Part shown: in pieces, positions 42,417 to 50,638 of the stretch
Numbering within the stretch: the first letter of the stretch is position 1
How the letters are laid out: every line of letters starts with the position of its first letter
Origin: Thermogemmatispora sp042408735
GTDB taxonomy: Bacteria > Chloroflexota > Ktedonobacteria > Ktedonobacterales > Ktedonobacteraceae
Assembly (NCBI RefSeq): GCF_042408735.1
Contig: NZ_JBHOQV010000118.1
Span: 1-64,000, forward strand
Reading direction: 5' to 3'
DNA length: 64,000 nt
Translations under genes and position numbers: made by a program
The notes under the pieces: model-generated
The model's input: the letters and a program-made list of their open reading frames with translations, nothing else
What the model was told of the DNA's origin: nothing
The model's database searches: none

Positions 42417-44165
42417 ATGAAACTGGTGAATCTGCGAGTTCAGAGCTGGCTGGCTTGGGGCCTGGTCGTTCTGGCAACGCTGGCCTATTTCCTGGAGATG
42501 AGCCATCAGGCCGTCTTGCGCTACGATACGTTCAAGGCAACGGCCTTCGACCTTGGTAACTACGATCAGGCCATCTGGAACACCTTGCATGGCCGGCCCT
42601 TTCAGTTCACAAACCAGGCGATCGACTGGTACGGTCCCCCCACGCGTCTTGGCGTGCACTTTGAACCCATTCTATTGCCTCTTGCCCTTCTTTATCTGAT
42701 TCGCTCAGATCCGCGGACGTTGCTCGTGTTTCAGACGCTGGTGCTGGCTCTGGGAGCCTTGCCCGTCTTTCTGTTGGCCCGCTACTATCTGCCGCGCTGG
42801 CCGCTGCTGGCGGCCCTCTGTGTGGTGGCCTATCTGCTGGCGCCGGCTCTGCTGGGCCTCAACATCTTTGACTTCCACGCAGTCAGCCTGGCCACGCCCC
42901 TGCTGCTCTACGCCTTGCTGGCCCTCACCTACCGCCGTTACGTGCTGTTGGTCCTCTGCTGCTTCCTGGCGGCCTCCTGTAAAGAGGACGTGCCGCTGGC
43001 GGTTGGCCTGCTGGGCCTGCTGATGATCTGGCGCTATCGCCTGCCACGCCTGGGCCTGGCCCTTTTCATCGGCGGCTTCCTGTGGTCGGCCCTGGCCTTC
43101 GGCGTCATCATCCCCCACTTTTTTCCCGGCCAGCAGGCCAACAACTTTTGGTACCGTTACGAGACGCTCGGCAGCTCTCCGGGGGCGGCCATCGTCAACC
43201 TCTTGCTGCATCCCTGGCTGCTTTTCACGACCTTCTTGACGATCGAGCGCGTCTACTATCTGGCCAGCCTGATCCGGAACACAGGCTTTCTCGCGCTTCT
43301 GGCCCCCGAATGGCTGATACCAACTCTGCCCAGCCTGGCAGTCAATACGCTCAACACCGACCCGGCCCTCTATAGCGGCGTCTACCACTACAATGCCACA
43401 ATCATTCCTTTTGTGGTGTTAGCGGGCATCGTCGGCCTGCGTCGCTTCCTCGCCCTCTGGGCAAACTGGCGTGGAGAGCCGCTACCTCCGATGGAGCTGA
43501 TGGTACCGGAGCGCGGCAAGGAGAAGGTCCGCGAGCGTGAGCAGGCAGGGGCGGCTGCCGCAAGGGGAACCTGGCCTGCCTGGTTAAGGTGGCCTCTCTC
43601 GCTGGCGGCTGGTCAGAGGCTGCAGGCCTGGAGGACTGGCTGCCTGCTACGGCTCCAGAAGCTGGCCCTGCACTTGCTGCGGCCTGCCTGGTGGCGTGGA
43701 CACTGGCAGCGCTTCTGTGCGCGAATGATCCCGCTGGCTCAGCAAATCAATCTGACGCGCCTACAGTGGTACGCTACGCTCTGGATACTGCTGCTCATCG
43801 GCGTCAATTATGTTGCCGAGGCGCCGATACTCAATAGCTTCTGGGCCAATCATGAGCCGGGGCCACGCGAGCAGCATATTGAGCAGCTTCTGTCCATGAT
43901 TCCCCCAGATGCCTCGGTTTCAGCGGGAGATAACCTTAATCCACATCTTAGCGAAAGGCAGCGCCTGGCGGTCTTTCCCTCTTTTACCGGTACGATCGAT
44001 GGCAGGCAATATACGGTTGACTACATCATTGTCGACCTCAATGCTGTCTTTCCCGAGGATCGGGCCAGCACGATCGAGATCCTCAATCGCTTGACGGCTT
44101 CCGGGCAGTTTCGTCTGATCGCGCGGGCCGAGGGAGTCGTTTTACTCAAACGCAATAGTTCATAG
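42417..44165 (+). CDS. DUF2079 polytopic membrane protein
   Basis: A 582-residue membrane protein with about ten helices. The conserved DUF2079 part covers residues 20-340: YDTFKATAFDLGNYDQAIWN, then LGVHFEPILLPLALLY and NIFDFHAVSLATPLLLYALL. It resembles the glycosyltransferase GT-C fold in layout, and the Asp/Glu of the first extracytoplasmic loop are present, but activity is unproven. Residues 365-450 are an added basic and Arg/Trp-rich insert, and the C-terminal 120 residues form a soluble domain (PPDASVSAGDNLNPHLSERQ). The start at 42417 is chosen at the first membrane helix; a purine-rich stretch upstream keeps the frame open to 42264. Confidence 0.8.
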   Translation: MKLVNLRVQSWLAWGLVVLATLAYFLEMSHQAVLRYDTFKATAFDLGNYDQAIWNTLHGRPFQFTNQAIDWYGPPTRLGVHFEPILLPLALLYLIRSDPRTLLVFQTLVLALGALPVFLLARYYLPRWPLLAALCVVAYLLAPALLGLNIFDFHAVSLATPLLLYALLALTYRRYVLLVLCCFLAASCKEDVPLAVGLLGLLMIWRYRLPRLGLALFIGGFLWSALAFGVIIPHFFPGQQANNFWYRYETLGSSPGAAIVNLLLHPWLLFTTFLTIERVYYLASLIRNTGFLALLAPEWLIPTLPSLAVNTLNTDPALYSGVYHYNATIIPFVVLAGIVGLRRFLALWANWRGEPLPPMELMVPERGKEKVREREQAGAAAARGTWPAWLRWPLSLAAGQRLQAWRTGCLLRLQKLALHLLRPAWWRGHWQRFCARMIPLAQQINLTRLQWYATLWILLLIGVNYVAEAPILNSFWANHEPGPREQHIEQLLSMIPPDASVSAGDNLNPHLSERQRLAVFPSFTGTIDGRQYTVDYIIVDLNAVFPEDRASTIEILNRLTASGQFRLIARAEGVVLLKRNSS

Positions 44166-44177
44166 TAGGCCATAGTA

Positions 44178-44186
44178 TGTTATAAT
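44178..44186 (+). promoter_or_regulatory. Extended -10 promoter for the YggT-DUF2877 pair
   Basis: TGTTATAAT, 66 bp before the YggT ATG, just after the DUF2079 stop. No clear -35. It is the third TATAAT extended -10 in the window. Confidence 0.6.
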
Positions 44187-44252
44187 CCTTGCAGGTGAGA
44201 CTCTCTGCTTTATTCGCTTCTGTGGACAGTTGACGAACAGAGGAGAGGTGCT

Positions 44253-44762
44253 ATGCACGGGGACCCGTTTTACAGTGATCCGACCAGTGTCGAACCTGGC
44301 AGAGTGCCGCCACCCGGCGCGTTACCTCCGATGGAGGAGCTGCAGCCGAAGCAGGCGCCCCCATCTCATTACGAGCCGGCGCCCGTGCCGATGTCGGCGC
44401 CTCCGCCGGTGGAGCCGGAGGCGATCAGTCGTGAGAGCGAGGCTCGCACGCTGGTCTTTGCGATTGGCAAGTTCAAGGACTTCCTCTTGTGGTTTCTAGC
44501 GGTGTTAGAGGTGGCTTTGCTGCTGCGTTTTATCTTCCGCCTCATCGCTGCTGACCCCAACAATGCCTTTGCTGGTCTGCTCTACGCCCTGACGGGGATT
44601 ATCCTGTTGCCCTTCAACGGCATTGTCAAGACCCCATCTCTGCATAACTGGGCCTTTGAATGGCCAACTCTGATCGCTATGGCCGTTTATGCCCTGATTT
44701 TCCTGGCTATCACGAGCTTTCTGCGCCTGCTGATCTCGACTCCCAAGGAGACAGCAGAGTAA
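44253..44762 (+). CDS. YggT-family membrane protein with Pro-rich N-terminus
   Basis: A 169-residue protein. Residues 1-62 are Pro/Met-rich and disordered (PPPGALPPMEELQPKQAPPS). The YggT domain follows, with helices near 76-98 and 138-160 and the loop LTGIILLPFNGIVKTP. YggT proteins are small, near-universal membrane proteins, sometimes linked to division or osmotic stress, but their function is not settled. AGGAGAGGTGCT precedes the ATG. The stop is 6 bp before the DUF2877 gene, so the two form an operon. Confidence 0.85.
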   Translation: MHGDPFYSDPTSVEPGRVPPPGALPPMEELQPKQAPPSHYEPAPVPMSAPPPVEPEAISRESEARTLVFAIGKFKDFLLWFLAVLEVALLLRFIFRLIAADPNNAFAGLLYALTGIILLPFNGIVKTPSLHNWAFEWPTLIAMAVYALIFLAITSFLRLLISTPKETAE

Positions 44763-44768
44763 TCTCTC

Positions 44769-45692
44769 ATGGAGGGTTTGACCCCTATTCCCTCGGTGGC
44801 TCCTGTCTGCCCTGCGTTGGCCTATAGCGAGGCCATCGCCGAGATGATTGCCGGCCCGGTCTGGCGAGGAGAGGTCCATAGCGTCTTCCCGGCGGCGGCG
44901 AATCTGCTTTTTCCTGGAGACTTTGTTCTGTCGTTAAACACGCGGGATGGCATCTCTGTGCCGAACGGCATTCGTCTGGGGGCTTTGCGGGGAGCCTTTC
45001 CGTTCAGCACCCTGCGGCCCGGCATGCCGGCGCTGCTAGGGGCCTCTCGTCTGTATATCGAAGATCTTCACTGGTCAGTTGACCTGAGTAGTTGCGCGCG
45101 CTGGCGTGCCCAGCTCAGGCGTCCGCCGCGGGTTGAGCCTGCGGTTCTGGAGCGGAATCGCGAGCGTCTGCGGAGAATGCTGCTGGTGCCTGAGCTGCTG
45201 AGGAGGCGTCAGGAGGAGGATCATCCCTTACTGCCGTTGATGAGAGCTGCGCTGAGGGGAGAGAGCCGGCTGCCGGCGGAGCCGACGGCTCTGGCCGAGC
45301 TGCTGGCCGGACGCGGTCCTGGCCTGACTCCTTCGGGCGATGATCTGCTCACTGGCTGGCTGGCCGCTGGCTGGTGGCTGCATGGTCCCGCTCCCCATTT
45401 CCTGGCGGCCTGTGAGCGGGTTGTAGCCGTGGCCGCTTCGCGCACACATCTGCTGAGTCGAGCCTGGCTCTCGTGGGCCGCGCGTGGCTACTTTGCCTCC
45501 CCGCTTCTCCAGCTAGTGGAGAGCCTGGCTGAGGAGCATGAGGAGCACCTGCTGGCGCGAGCGCAGGCCGTGCTTGCTCTGGGGGCCAGCTCGGGCTATG
45601 ATCTTTTGTGTGGTCTGGTATTGGGTTTAACAGCCTCCTCCTGGCAGCAGCCCTGGCCAGGAGCGGGCAGGCCCAGCTTCTCCTGCCCGTGA
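44769..45692 (+). CDS. DUF2877 protein (AllH-like family)
   Basis: A 307-residue soluble protein. The family mark is GRGPGLTPSGDDLLTGWLAA near residue 180, with RTHLLSRAWLSWAARGYF and GASSGYDLLCGLVLGL after it. DUF2877 includes AllH, a subunit of the oxamate carbamoyltransferase of purine (allantoin) catabolism, but the partner genes allF and allG are not here, so that role does not follow. The N-terminal half carries a beta-rich segment (VFPAAANLLFPGDFVLSLNT). It starts 6 bp after the YggT gene. The sequence after about residue 297 is Trp/Pro-rich. Confidence 0.82.
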   Translation: MEGLTPIPSVAPVCPALAYSEAIAEMIAGPVWRGEVHSVFPAAANLLFPGDFVLSLNTRDGISVPNGIRLGALRGAFPFSTLRPGMPALLGASRLYIEDLHWSVDLSSCARWRAQLRRPPRVEPAVLERNRERLRRMLLVPELLRRRQEEDHPLLPLMRAALRGESRLPAEPTALAELLAGRGPGLTPSGDDLLTGWLAAGWWLHGPAPHFLAACERVVAVAASRTHLLSRAWLSWAARGYFASPLLQLVESLAEEHEEHLLARAQAVLALGASSGYDLLCGLVLGLTASSWQQPWPGAGRPSFSCP

Positions 45693-45826
45693 CGGGCTGG
45701 CTGGTCCAATGTATCTCCCTGGCTCCTGCTCTGCCTGGCCTTATCCTGCCAGCCTGCTTTCTCCAAGCATGTAGCACCATTATTTCTCGATAAAACCGCA
45801 GCCGATCCTTTTTAAGTCATCCATAG

Positions 45827-45855
45827 TTTACAGGGAAGCTGCCTTGTGCTATACT
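45827..45855 (+). promoter_or_regulatory. Promoter of prs
   Basis: TTTACA (45827-45832), 17 bp, TATACT (45850-45855), with extended -10 TGC (45847-45849). The prs ATG is 24 bp after the -10. The best all-round consensus promoter on the plus strand of the window. Confidence 0.75.
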
Positions 45856-45879
45856 GGGCGCAGGCAGGCCGGAGGTGCT

Positions 45880-46818
45880 ATGAACAAGCTCAGTGTTTTC
45901 ACAGGTAACGCCAATCCCGTGCTGGCTGCTGCCATCTGCCGTCACCTGGGGATCGAGCTGGGAAAGGCCGAGGTCTTCCAGTTTAGCAACGAAAACATTT
46001 TTGTTAAGATCAACGAGAACGTTCGGGGCCACGACGTTTTCGTTATTCAGCCTTTCAGCTCGCCGGTCAATCGCTCGATCATGGAGCTACTGATCATGAT
46101 CGATGCGCTCAAGCGAGCCTCAGCGCAGCGCATCACCGCCGTCATTCCCTACTATGCCTATGGGCGCACCGACAAGAAGGATCAGCCGCGGGTCCCGATT
46201 ACTGCCCGGCTGCTGGCTGATTGTATCACGGTGGCCGGCGCTCATCGCGTGCTGACGATGGACCTGCATGCTGGTCAGATTCAGGGCTTCTTCAATATCC
46301 CAGTCGATGAGCTGACGGCCCAGACCCTGCAGGCGCGCTATTTCCGGTCCAAGGGGCTGGAGAACTTCACCGTTGTCTCCGCCGACGAGGGCTTTGCCAA
46401 GAAGGCGCGTCAGCTCGCGGATCGCCTGAACGCGCCGCTGGCGATTGTCGAGAAGCGCCGTCTGGGCAATGACGGCGTGACTGAAGCCAAGAACGTGATC
46501 GGCAACGTGGAGGGGCGCCATGCCCTGATTGTCGACGAAGAGATCGACACGGCTAGCTCAATCACGCAGGCGGTGCGGGTCGTGCGCGAGCATGGCGCGC
46601 GCGAGGTGTATTGCTGCGCTTCGCACGGCGTCTTCTCGGGTCCGGCCATTGAGCGGTTGCGCGAGGCCGAGATAAAGGAGATCGTTATCACGGACACCAT
46701 CCCTCTGCCGGAAGAGAAGCGCTTGCCCAACATGACGATTCTCTCGGTGGCGGAGCTGTTCGCTGGGGCCATCAGTCGCATCCACGAGAACCGCTCGGTG
46801 ACGGAACTATTCCAATAG
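45880..46818 (+). CDS. prs: Ribose-phosphate pyrophosphokinase (PRPP synthetase)
   Basis: A 312-residue enzyme that makes PRPP from ribose 5-phosphate and ATP, feeding nucleotide, His and Trp synthesis. Motifs are YYAYGRTDKKDQPRVPITAR (ATP-binding flexible region), DLHAGQIQGFF (ribose phosphate and metal site) and the PRPP loop VDEEIDTASSIT. Most enzymes read DDMIDTAGT in that loop; the DEEIDTASS variant is less common but keeps the leading Asp and the DTxx backbone. Also VVSADEGFAKKARQLADRL and VEKRRLGNDGV are intact. GGAGGTGCT precedes the ATG. A terminator follows at 46857. Confidence 0.95.
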   Translation: MNKLSVFTGNANPVLAAAICRHLGIELGKAEVFQFSNENIFVKINENVRGHDVFVIQPFSSPVNRSIMELLIMIDALKRASAQRITAVIPYYAYGRTDKKDQPRVPITARLLADCITVAGAHRVLTMDLHAGQIQGFFNIPVDELTAQTLQARYFRSKGLENFTVVSADEGFAKKARQLADRLNAPLAIVEKRRLGNDGVTEAKNVIGNVEGRHALIVDEEIDTASSITQAVRVVREHGAREVYCCASHGVFSGPAIERLREAEIKEIVITDTIPLPEEKRLPNMTILSVAELFAGAISRIHENRSVTELFQ

Positions 46819-46856
46819 GCAGGCAGGCAGGCAGACTGACCGATCGACCGACAGGG

Positions 46857-46885
46857 AAAGAGCCACTCAGCTAAAGGCTCTTTTT
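46857..46885 (+). terminator. Rho-independent terminator of prs
   Basis: AAAGAGCC (46857-46864) pairs with GGCTCTTT (46876-46883), 11-nt loop, then TTTTT (46881-46885). It lies 39 bp after the stop. A short GCAG tetranucleotide run (46818-46834) lies between. Confidence 0.85.
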
Positions 46886-47088
46886 GTTCTTTCCGTCCTT
46901 TTGCCGATCCGGCCTGGGTCTCTTGCTGAGGAGGCGACAGGGGCGGCACGGCTAAGGCGGGCGCTGGTTGATGGCCTCCCCTGTGGCTGAGGCAGCAGAG
47001 TTGCAGGGGAGCGCTGTCACAGTCGAAGGCGCAACCGGAGCGGCTGAGAGCGGTCCCTCGCGGGGGAGCCGCCGCTTGTGTACTGGGG

Positions 47089-47127
47089 AAAAAGAAAGGA
47101 TAGACCACCAGCGGTCTATCCTTTCTT
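47089..47127 (-). terminator. Terminator of tRNA-Met
   Basis: Perfect 15-bp inverted repeat AAGAAAGGATAGACC (47092-47106) and GGTCTATCCTTTCTT (47113-47127), 6-nt loop. AAAAA at 47089-47093 gives a U-run on the minus strand. The region 46886-47088 holds no supported gene. Confidence 0.8.
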
Positions 47128-47199
47128 GTCTCTTCAGCCATCTGCCAACGACCAGAATGCTTGTTCCCCTACAGGTAGAGGAACAGGTCGGGCACTATC

Positions 47200-47275
47200 T
47201 GGTAGCGGCGGTAGGACTCGAACCTACGACCCAGGGCTTATGAGTCCCCTGCTCTACCGACTGAGCTACGCCGCC
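47200..47275 (-). tRNA. tRNA-Met (anticodon CAT, elongator or Ile2)
   Basis: Minus-strand cloverleaf: acceptor GGCGGCG, D-arm GCTCAGTCGGTAGAGC, anticodon loop CTCATAA (CAT), T-arm GTAGG-TTCGAGT-CCTAC, CCA encoded at 47200-47202. The base pair next to the anticodon loop is A-G, a mismatch. An elongator Met and a lysidine-modified Ile2 tRNA cannot be told apart with certainty by eye. Confidence 0.9.
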
Positions 47276-47501
47276 ATCTCCAGGTCTGGCTGCGGGCACG
47301 GCCACTGCCTCACGGAGTTGCTCCTGGGGGGAGCCAGCACCTTGCCGGAGATTGCAGCTCCGGTTGGCGGGGCCGCCCTGCTTTCTAGCGATTTCGACTC
47401 TATCTTATCACATCCTGTCAAGAGGGAGAGGACCTATCTTTGGAAGTGGGACCGAGGGGGGCGGGGAGGAAACGGGCCAGTGTAGCGAGGTGCTGGAAGA
47501 G

Positions 47502-47534
47502 AAAACGCCTCACTCGTGGTGAGCGAGTGAGGCG
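47502..47534 (-). terminator. Terminator of the initiator tRNA genes
   Basis: Perfect 11-bp inverted repeat CGCCTCACTCG (47506-47516) and CGAGTGAGGCG (47524-47534), 7-nt loop, with AAAA at 47502-47505 giving U's on the minus strand. It follows the nearer initiator tRNA by 55 bp. Confidence 0.75.
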
Positions 47535-47588
47535 AGCTAAGCGTTATCGCTAGAGCGTGCCTTAACGGAGGCAAGAGAAGCGATTGAA

Positions 47589-47660
<72 letters not shown>

Positions 47661-47778
47661 TCGTTGGCAAGTAATCGAAAAAGCGATGTTCTCGGCTGGA
47701 CACCAGGCTGTCCGATCTGTCAGCGGGCCTGCGCGGCCTGGAGGGGGTGATTGTGCGCAGGCGAAAGCACTGACGGAA

Positions 47779-47850
<72 letters not shown>

Positions 47851-47861
47851 TCGGCGTTTTC

Positions 47862-47890
47862 ATGATACTACAGGCTCGCGAGGATGTCAA
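47862..47890 (-). promoter_or_regulatory. Promoter of the initiator tRNA genes
   Basis: On the minus strand: TTGACA (47885-47890), 17 bp, TATCAT (47862-47867), 12 bp before the mature 5' end of copy 2. Copy 1 has no equally good promoter, so both copies may come from one transcript ending near 47502. Confidence 0.75.
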
Positions 47891-48012
47891 GGGGGAAAGC
47901 GAAGGTAGCACTCTGGTCTACCTCTTCCTGGCCTGCGGCTGGGAGCGGGTCGTGCGCGGCATAATGAAGGCTCTGAACTCCGAAGGTCATGCCTAAGGCA
48001 GTGCCCCGATTC

Positions 48013-48035
48013 AAAAAAAGTCGCCGCTTGGCGGC
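48013..48035 (-). terminator. Short terminator-like hairpin
   Basis: CCGC-TTG-GCGG core (GCCGC at 48023-48027, GCGGC at 48031-48035) with AAAAAAA at 48013-48019, a U-run on the minus strand. It could end the GH30 transcript, whose stop is about 500 bp upstream. Confidence 0.5.
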
Positions 48036-48532
48036 AAGAGCGCTGGCGGGCGGGTGCTTCTGCAGGGCATTCTCGAAGCGGAGCCTGGCTGCTTATCCGA
48101 TCGTCGTCGGAGGCAGGCTCTTTTCTGCTCCGTCAGAAGAGGGAGAAAGGGTGCGTGCGCAAAAGGTAAGAGGGAGGGGGTCAAGCCCCTCGAGGAGATC
48201 TCACTCCGCGCCCTAACGGCGCGGCGGGCACCGATCGAGACCGGGCAGGCCAGGCTGGAACCGAAACAAAGCCCTGGCCTGTCTGTCTATCTATCTCCTC
48301 GACCGATGCCCGCCGCAGGAAAACGTCTCACGTTCAGCAGCGCAGAGGTACGGCCTACCAGGCTGGCTATCTCTGCTTCCCGGCAGCATCTGGCTCTCGG
48401 GAAGCCCGAGCTGAAGCCACCAGGCTGGCCCTCCCTCTCGGTCTTTCGTTCGTCTGGCTCGCTTGCAAGGAGCGAGCTATTGTTCCCGACCTCCTTTCTC
48501 TCCTCTTCGCTTCTCTAACCTGGCTCAACCCC
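48036..48532. other. Gap after the cellulase cluster
   Basis: About 500 bp without a supported gene. A plus-strand ORF covers much of it but has no recognisable fold and no ribosome site. Confidence 0.4.
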
Positions 48533-50425
48533 CTAGACGACGCTGCAGGTCGCGCCGTTCAGCGTGAACGAGGTCGGCGCGGGATTGCTCCCGTTCCAGG
48601 AGGCCAGGAAGCCAGGTGACGCGCCCAAAGTAGCGCCTGCCGGGATCTGGGCGTTGTAGGAGGCGTTGGTGATTGTCACCTGGGCCCCTTGCTGCGTGTA
48701 GCTGCCGTTCCATAGCTGGGTGATCTGCTGACCCGCCGTGAAGCTGAAGCGCAGCGTCCAGCCGTTGATGGGACTGCTACCCGTGTTCGTGATGGTGATG
48801 CTCCCCTGGAAGCCGCCCGGCCACTGGCTCACCACGCTATAGTGCACCTGGCAGCTCGCACCCGGGGTGGGGGTAGGAGTTGGCGTGCTTGTCGGAGCTG
48901 GCGTTGGTGACGGCGTGGGAGCTGGTGTCGGTGTGCTGGTCGGCTGCGGCGATGGCGTCGGCGTGGGGGCCGGCGTACCGCCACCGGTGCCAGCCGGGAT
49001 GACGTAGGTCACCAGAGAGCGCGCCGGCACGGTCGCGCTGAAGGTGCCGTTGCTCACAGTCAGCGCTGCCTGAGCTGCCGTATTGTTGTTGTTGTTGGTC
49101 AGATAGGGGGTCACGCTCGCCCCATTGGCCACAGAGGTGTTCTGCAGCGAGAAGGTCGCCGCCGTATTGCTGCTGGCCAGATTGATGACCACAATGGCCA
49201 GCGTCCCGTTGGTATTGCGATAGGCCGAGACCAGCAGATTGCTGTCGGAGCTGGTGGCCCCGATGCGCACTGCGCCGGGTCGGATGAAGCGGCTGTAGTT
49301 GGCGAAGGCCCACAAGCGCTTGGCTGGCGTGATGGTCGAGCCGTTGAGCTGGATCAGACCCTGGTTGTCGGTCGAGACCGAGGTACTGGCCACGCCCCAC
49401 CAGTAGAAGAAGGCGCTCAAATTGGCCGAGGTCAGGCCGACGTGGATGTGCTGGGCCCAGGTCAGGCCGGAGGCGTCGCTGCCGTCATCCCAGGCAGCAT
49501 CGAAGCTATCGAAGGTCGACCACTCGGTCTCCCAGACCGGCTTACCGTTGGAATTGAGCGGTGAAGTCGGGGCGGCAGTGTAGCCGTGGCTGGAAATGAT
49601 CTTGACGTACGAATTGGCGGTTGGATCGTTGACGATGGCGCTCGTGTAGCTGGGCGCCAGATCCCAGCCTTCGGCGTCGCAGCAGACGATTTGCGTCGAG
49701 AGGCCGGCATTCGCCAGGGTCGGCCCCAGAATCTTGGCGAAGTCGGCGGTCTGGGTTGGGTTCATCACCATGCTGGAGTAGGAGGTCGTCAGGTTCGGCT
49801 CATTGACGAAGCCCACGTCGGTGATGGTGACGCCCGCCGCCTGGTAGTCCTTGATGTACTGCACCAGATAGTTGGCGTACGCCTGACGCCAGTCGCCAGA
49901 GCTGCAGGTAGCGCCCGGAGCGCCACAGAGGGTCCCGCCGTTGCTCTCGGAGCCGTTGGTCTTCATGAAGCCTGGCGCGCTCCAGGCGTCGGCATAGATG
50001 CGCGTCACACCGTAGTTCTGAATCACTTGCTGGGTCAGAGGCAACTGGCCCCAGTCGGTGCCGATGGGCACGTACTGCGGCGTGGCCGTCGGGCTGCCGG
50101 GGCTGTTCGGCTCAATGGTGTGACTGCTGTCGGAAGGGATCAGGTTGCGCAGGATGGTCAGTCCAGCGCCGCTCGTGGGGCTGAAGAGCAGGTCCAGCAT
50201 CTGCCTCTCCAGCGTGGAACCGGCGTTGATGATGGCATTGGCCTGGCCGAAAGCCTCAGAGACGCCAAAGCCGTCGATGGTCTGATAGGTCGTGCCACCG
50301 TTGATGGTGACGCTGGAAGCAGCATAAGCCGGATGCGCTTGCAGGACGATGCCCAGCGTCAAGGCCCAGATGAGTGCCAGGAGCGCCAGGCCAGCGCACA
50401 GGTTCTTGAGCTGTTTCCTGAGCAT
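48533..50425 (-). CDS. Secreted GH30 glycanase with C-terminal CBM2
   Basis: A 630-residue extracellular enzyme. A signal peptide covers 1-36 (cleavage near AYA-AS). The GH30 (beta/alpha)8 domain and its beta-sandwich span about 37-478, with YQTIDGFGVSEAFGQANAI at the start, acid/base Glu209 (VGFVNEPN) and likely nucleophile Glu301 (WETEWS). A Pro/Thr linker covers 479-524, then a CBM2 (525-630) with flanking cysteines C525 and C627 that binds cellulose or xylan. GH30 acts on xylan or beta-1,6-glycans; the subfamily cannot be settled by eye. It is the last gene of the GH9-GH5-GH30 set. Confidence 0.9.
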   Translation of the reverse strand: MLRKQLKNLCAGLALLALIWALTLGIVLQAHPAYAASSVTINGGTTYQTIDGFGVSEAFGQANAIINAGSTLERQMLDLLFSPTSGAGLTILRNLIPSDSSHTIEPNSPGSPTATPQYVPIGTDWGQLPLTQQVIQNYGVTRIYADAWSAPGFMKTNGSESNGGTLCGAPGATCSSGDWRQAYANYLVQYIKDYQAAGVTITDVGFVNEPNLTTSYSSMVMNPTQTADFAKILGPTLANAGLSTQIVCCDAEGWDLAPSYTSAIVNDPTANSYVKIISSHGYTAAPTSPLNSNGKPVWETEWSTFDSFDAAWDDGSDASGLTWAQHIHVGLTSANLSAFFYWWGVASTSVSTDNQGLIQLNGSTITPAKRLWAFANYSRFIRPGAVRIGATSSDSNLLVSAYRNTNGTLAIVVINLASSNTAATFSLQNTSVANGASVTPYLTNNNNNTAAQAALTVSNGTFSATVPARSLVTYVIPAGTGGGTPAPTPTPSPQPTSTPTPAPTPSPTPAPTSTPTPTPTPGASCQVHYSVVSQWPGGFQGSITITNTGSSPINGWTLRFSFTAGQQITQLWNGSYTQQGAQVTITNASYNAQIPAGATLGASPGFLASWNGSNPAPTSFTLNGATCSVV

Positions 50426-50638
50426 AGCCGTTGTTCCTTTCTCCTAGGGACTCTGTTGATGGATCTATGAGTGAACGGTCCCAGAGCCGGTCTGCCCAGG
50501 CCGGATCGCACGGCATGGCCGCTGATTCGCGAACCGCCGGGCAGCCGGAGGCTGTGACCGTTGCTCGCCTGTTCGGGTTGCCATGACCGGATGCTCTGCC
50601 GTCTGGCTTCTGGCGAGCGAGCATGCTCGCTCGCCTTG

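Noticed and set aside
48054..48518. 154-residue plus-strand ORF after the cellulase cluster
   Set aside because: Basic, low-complexity sequence with no ribosome site. Probably chance opening in GC-rich DNA.
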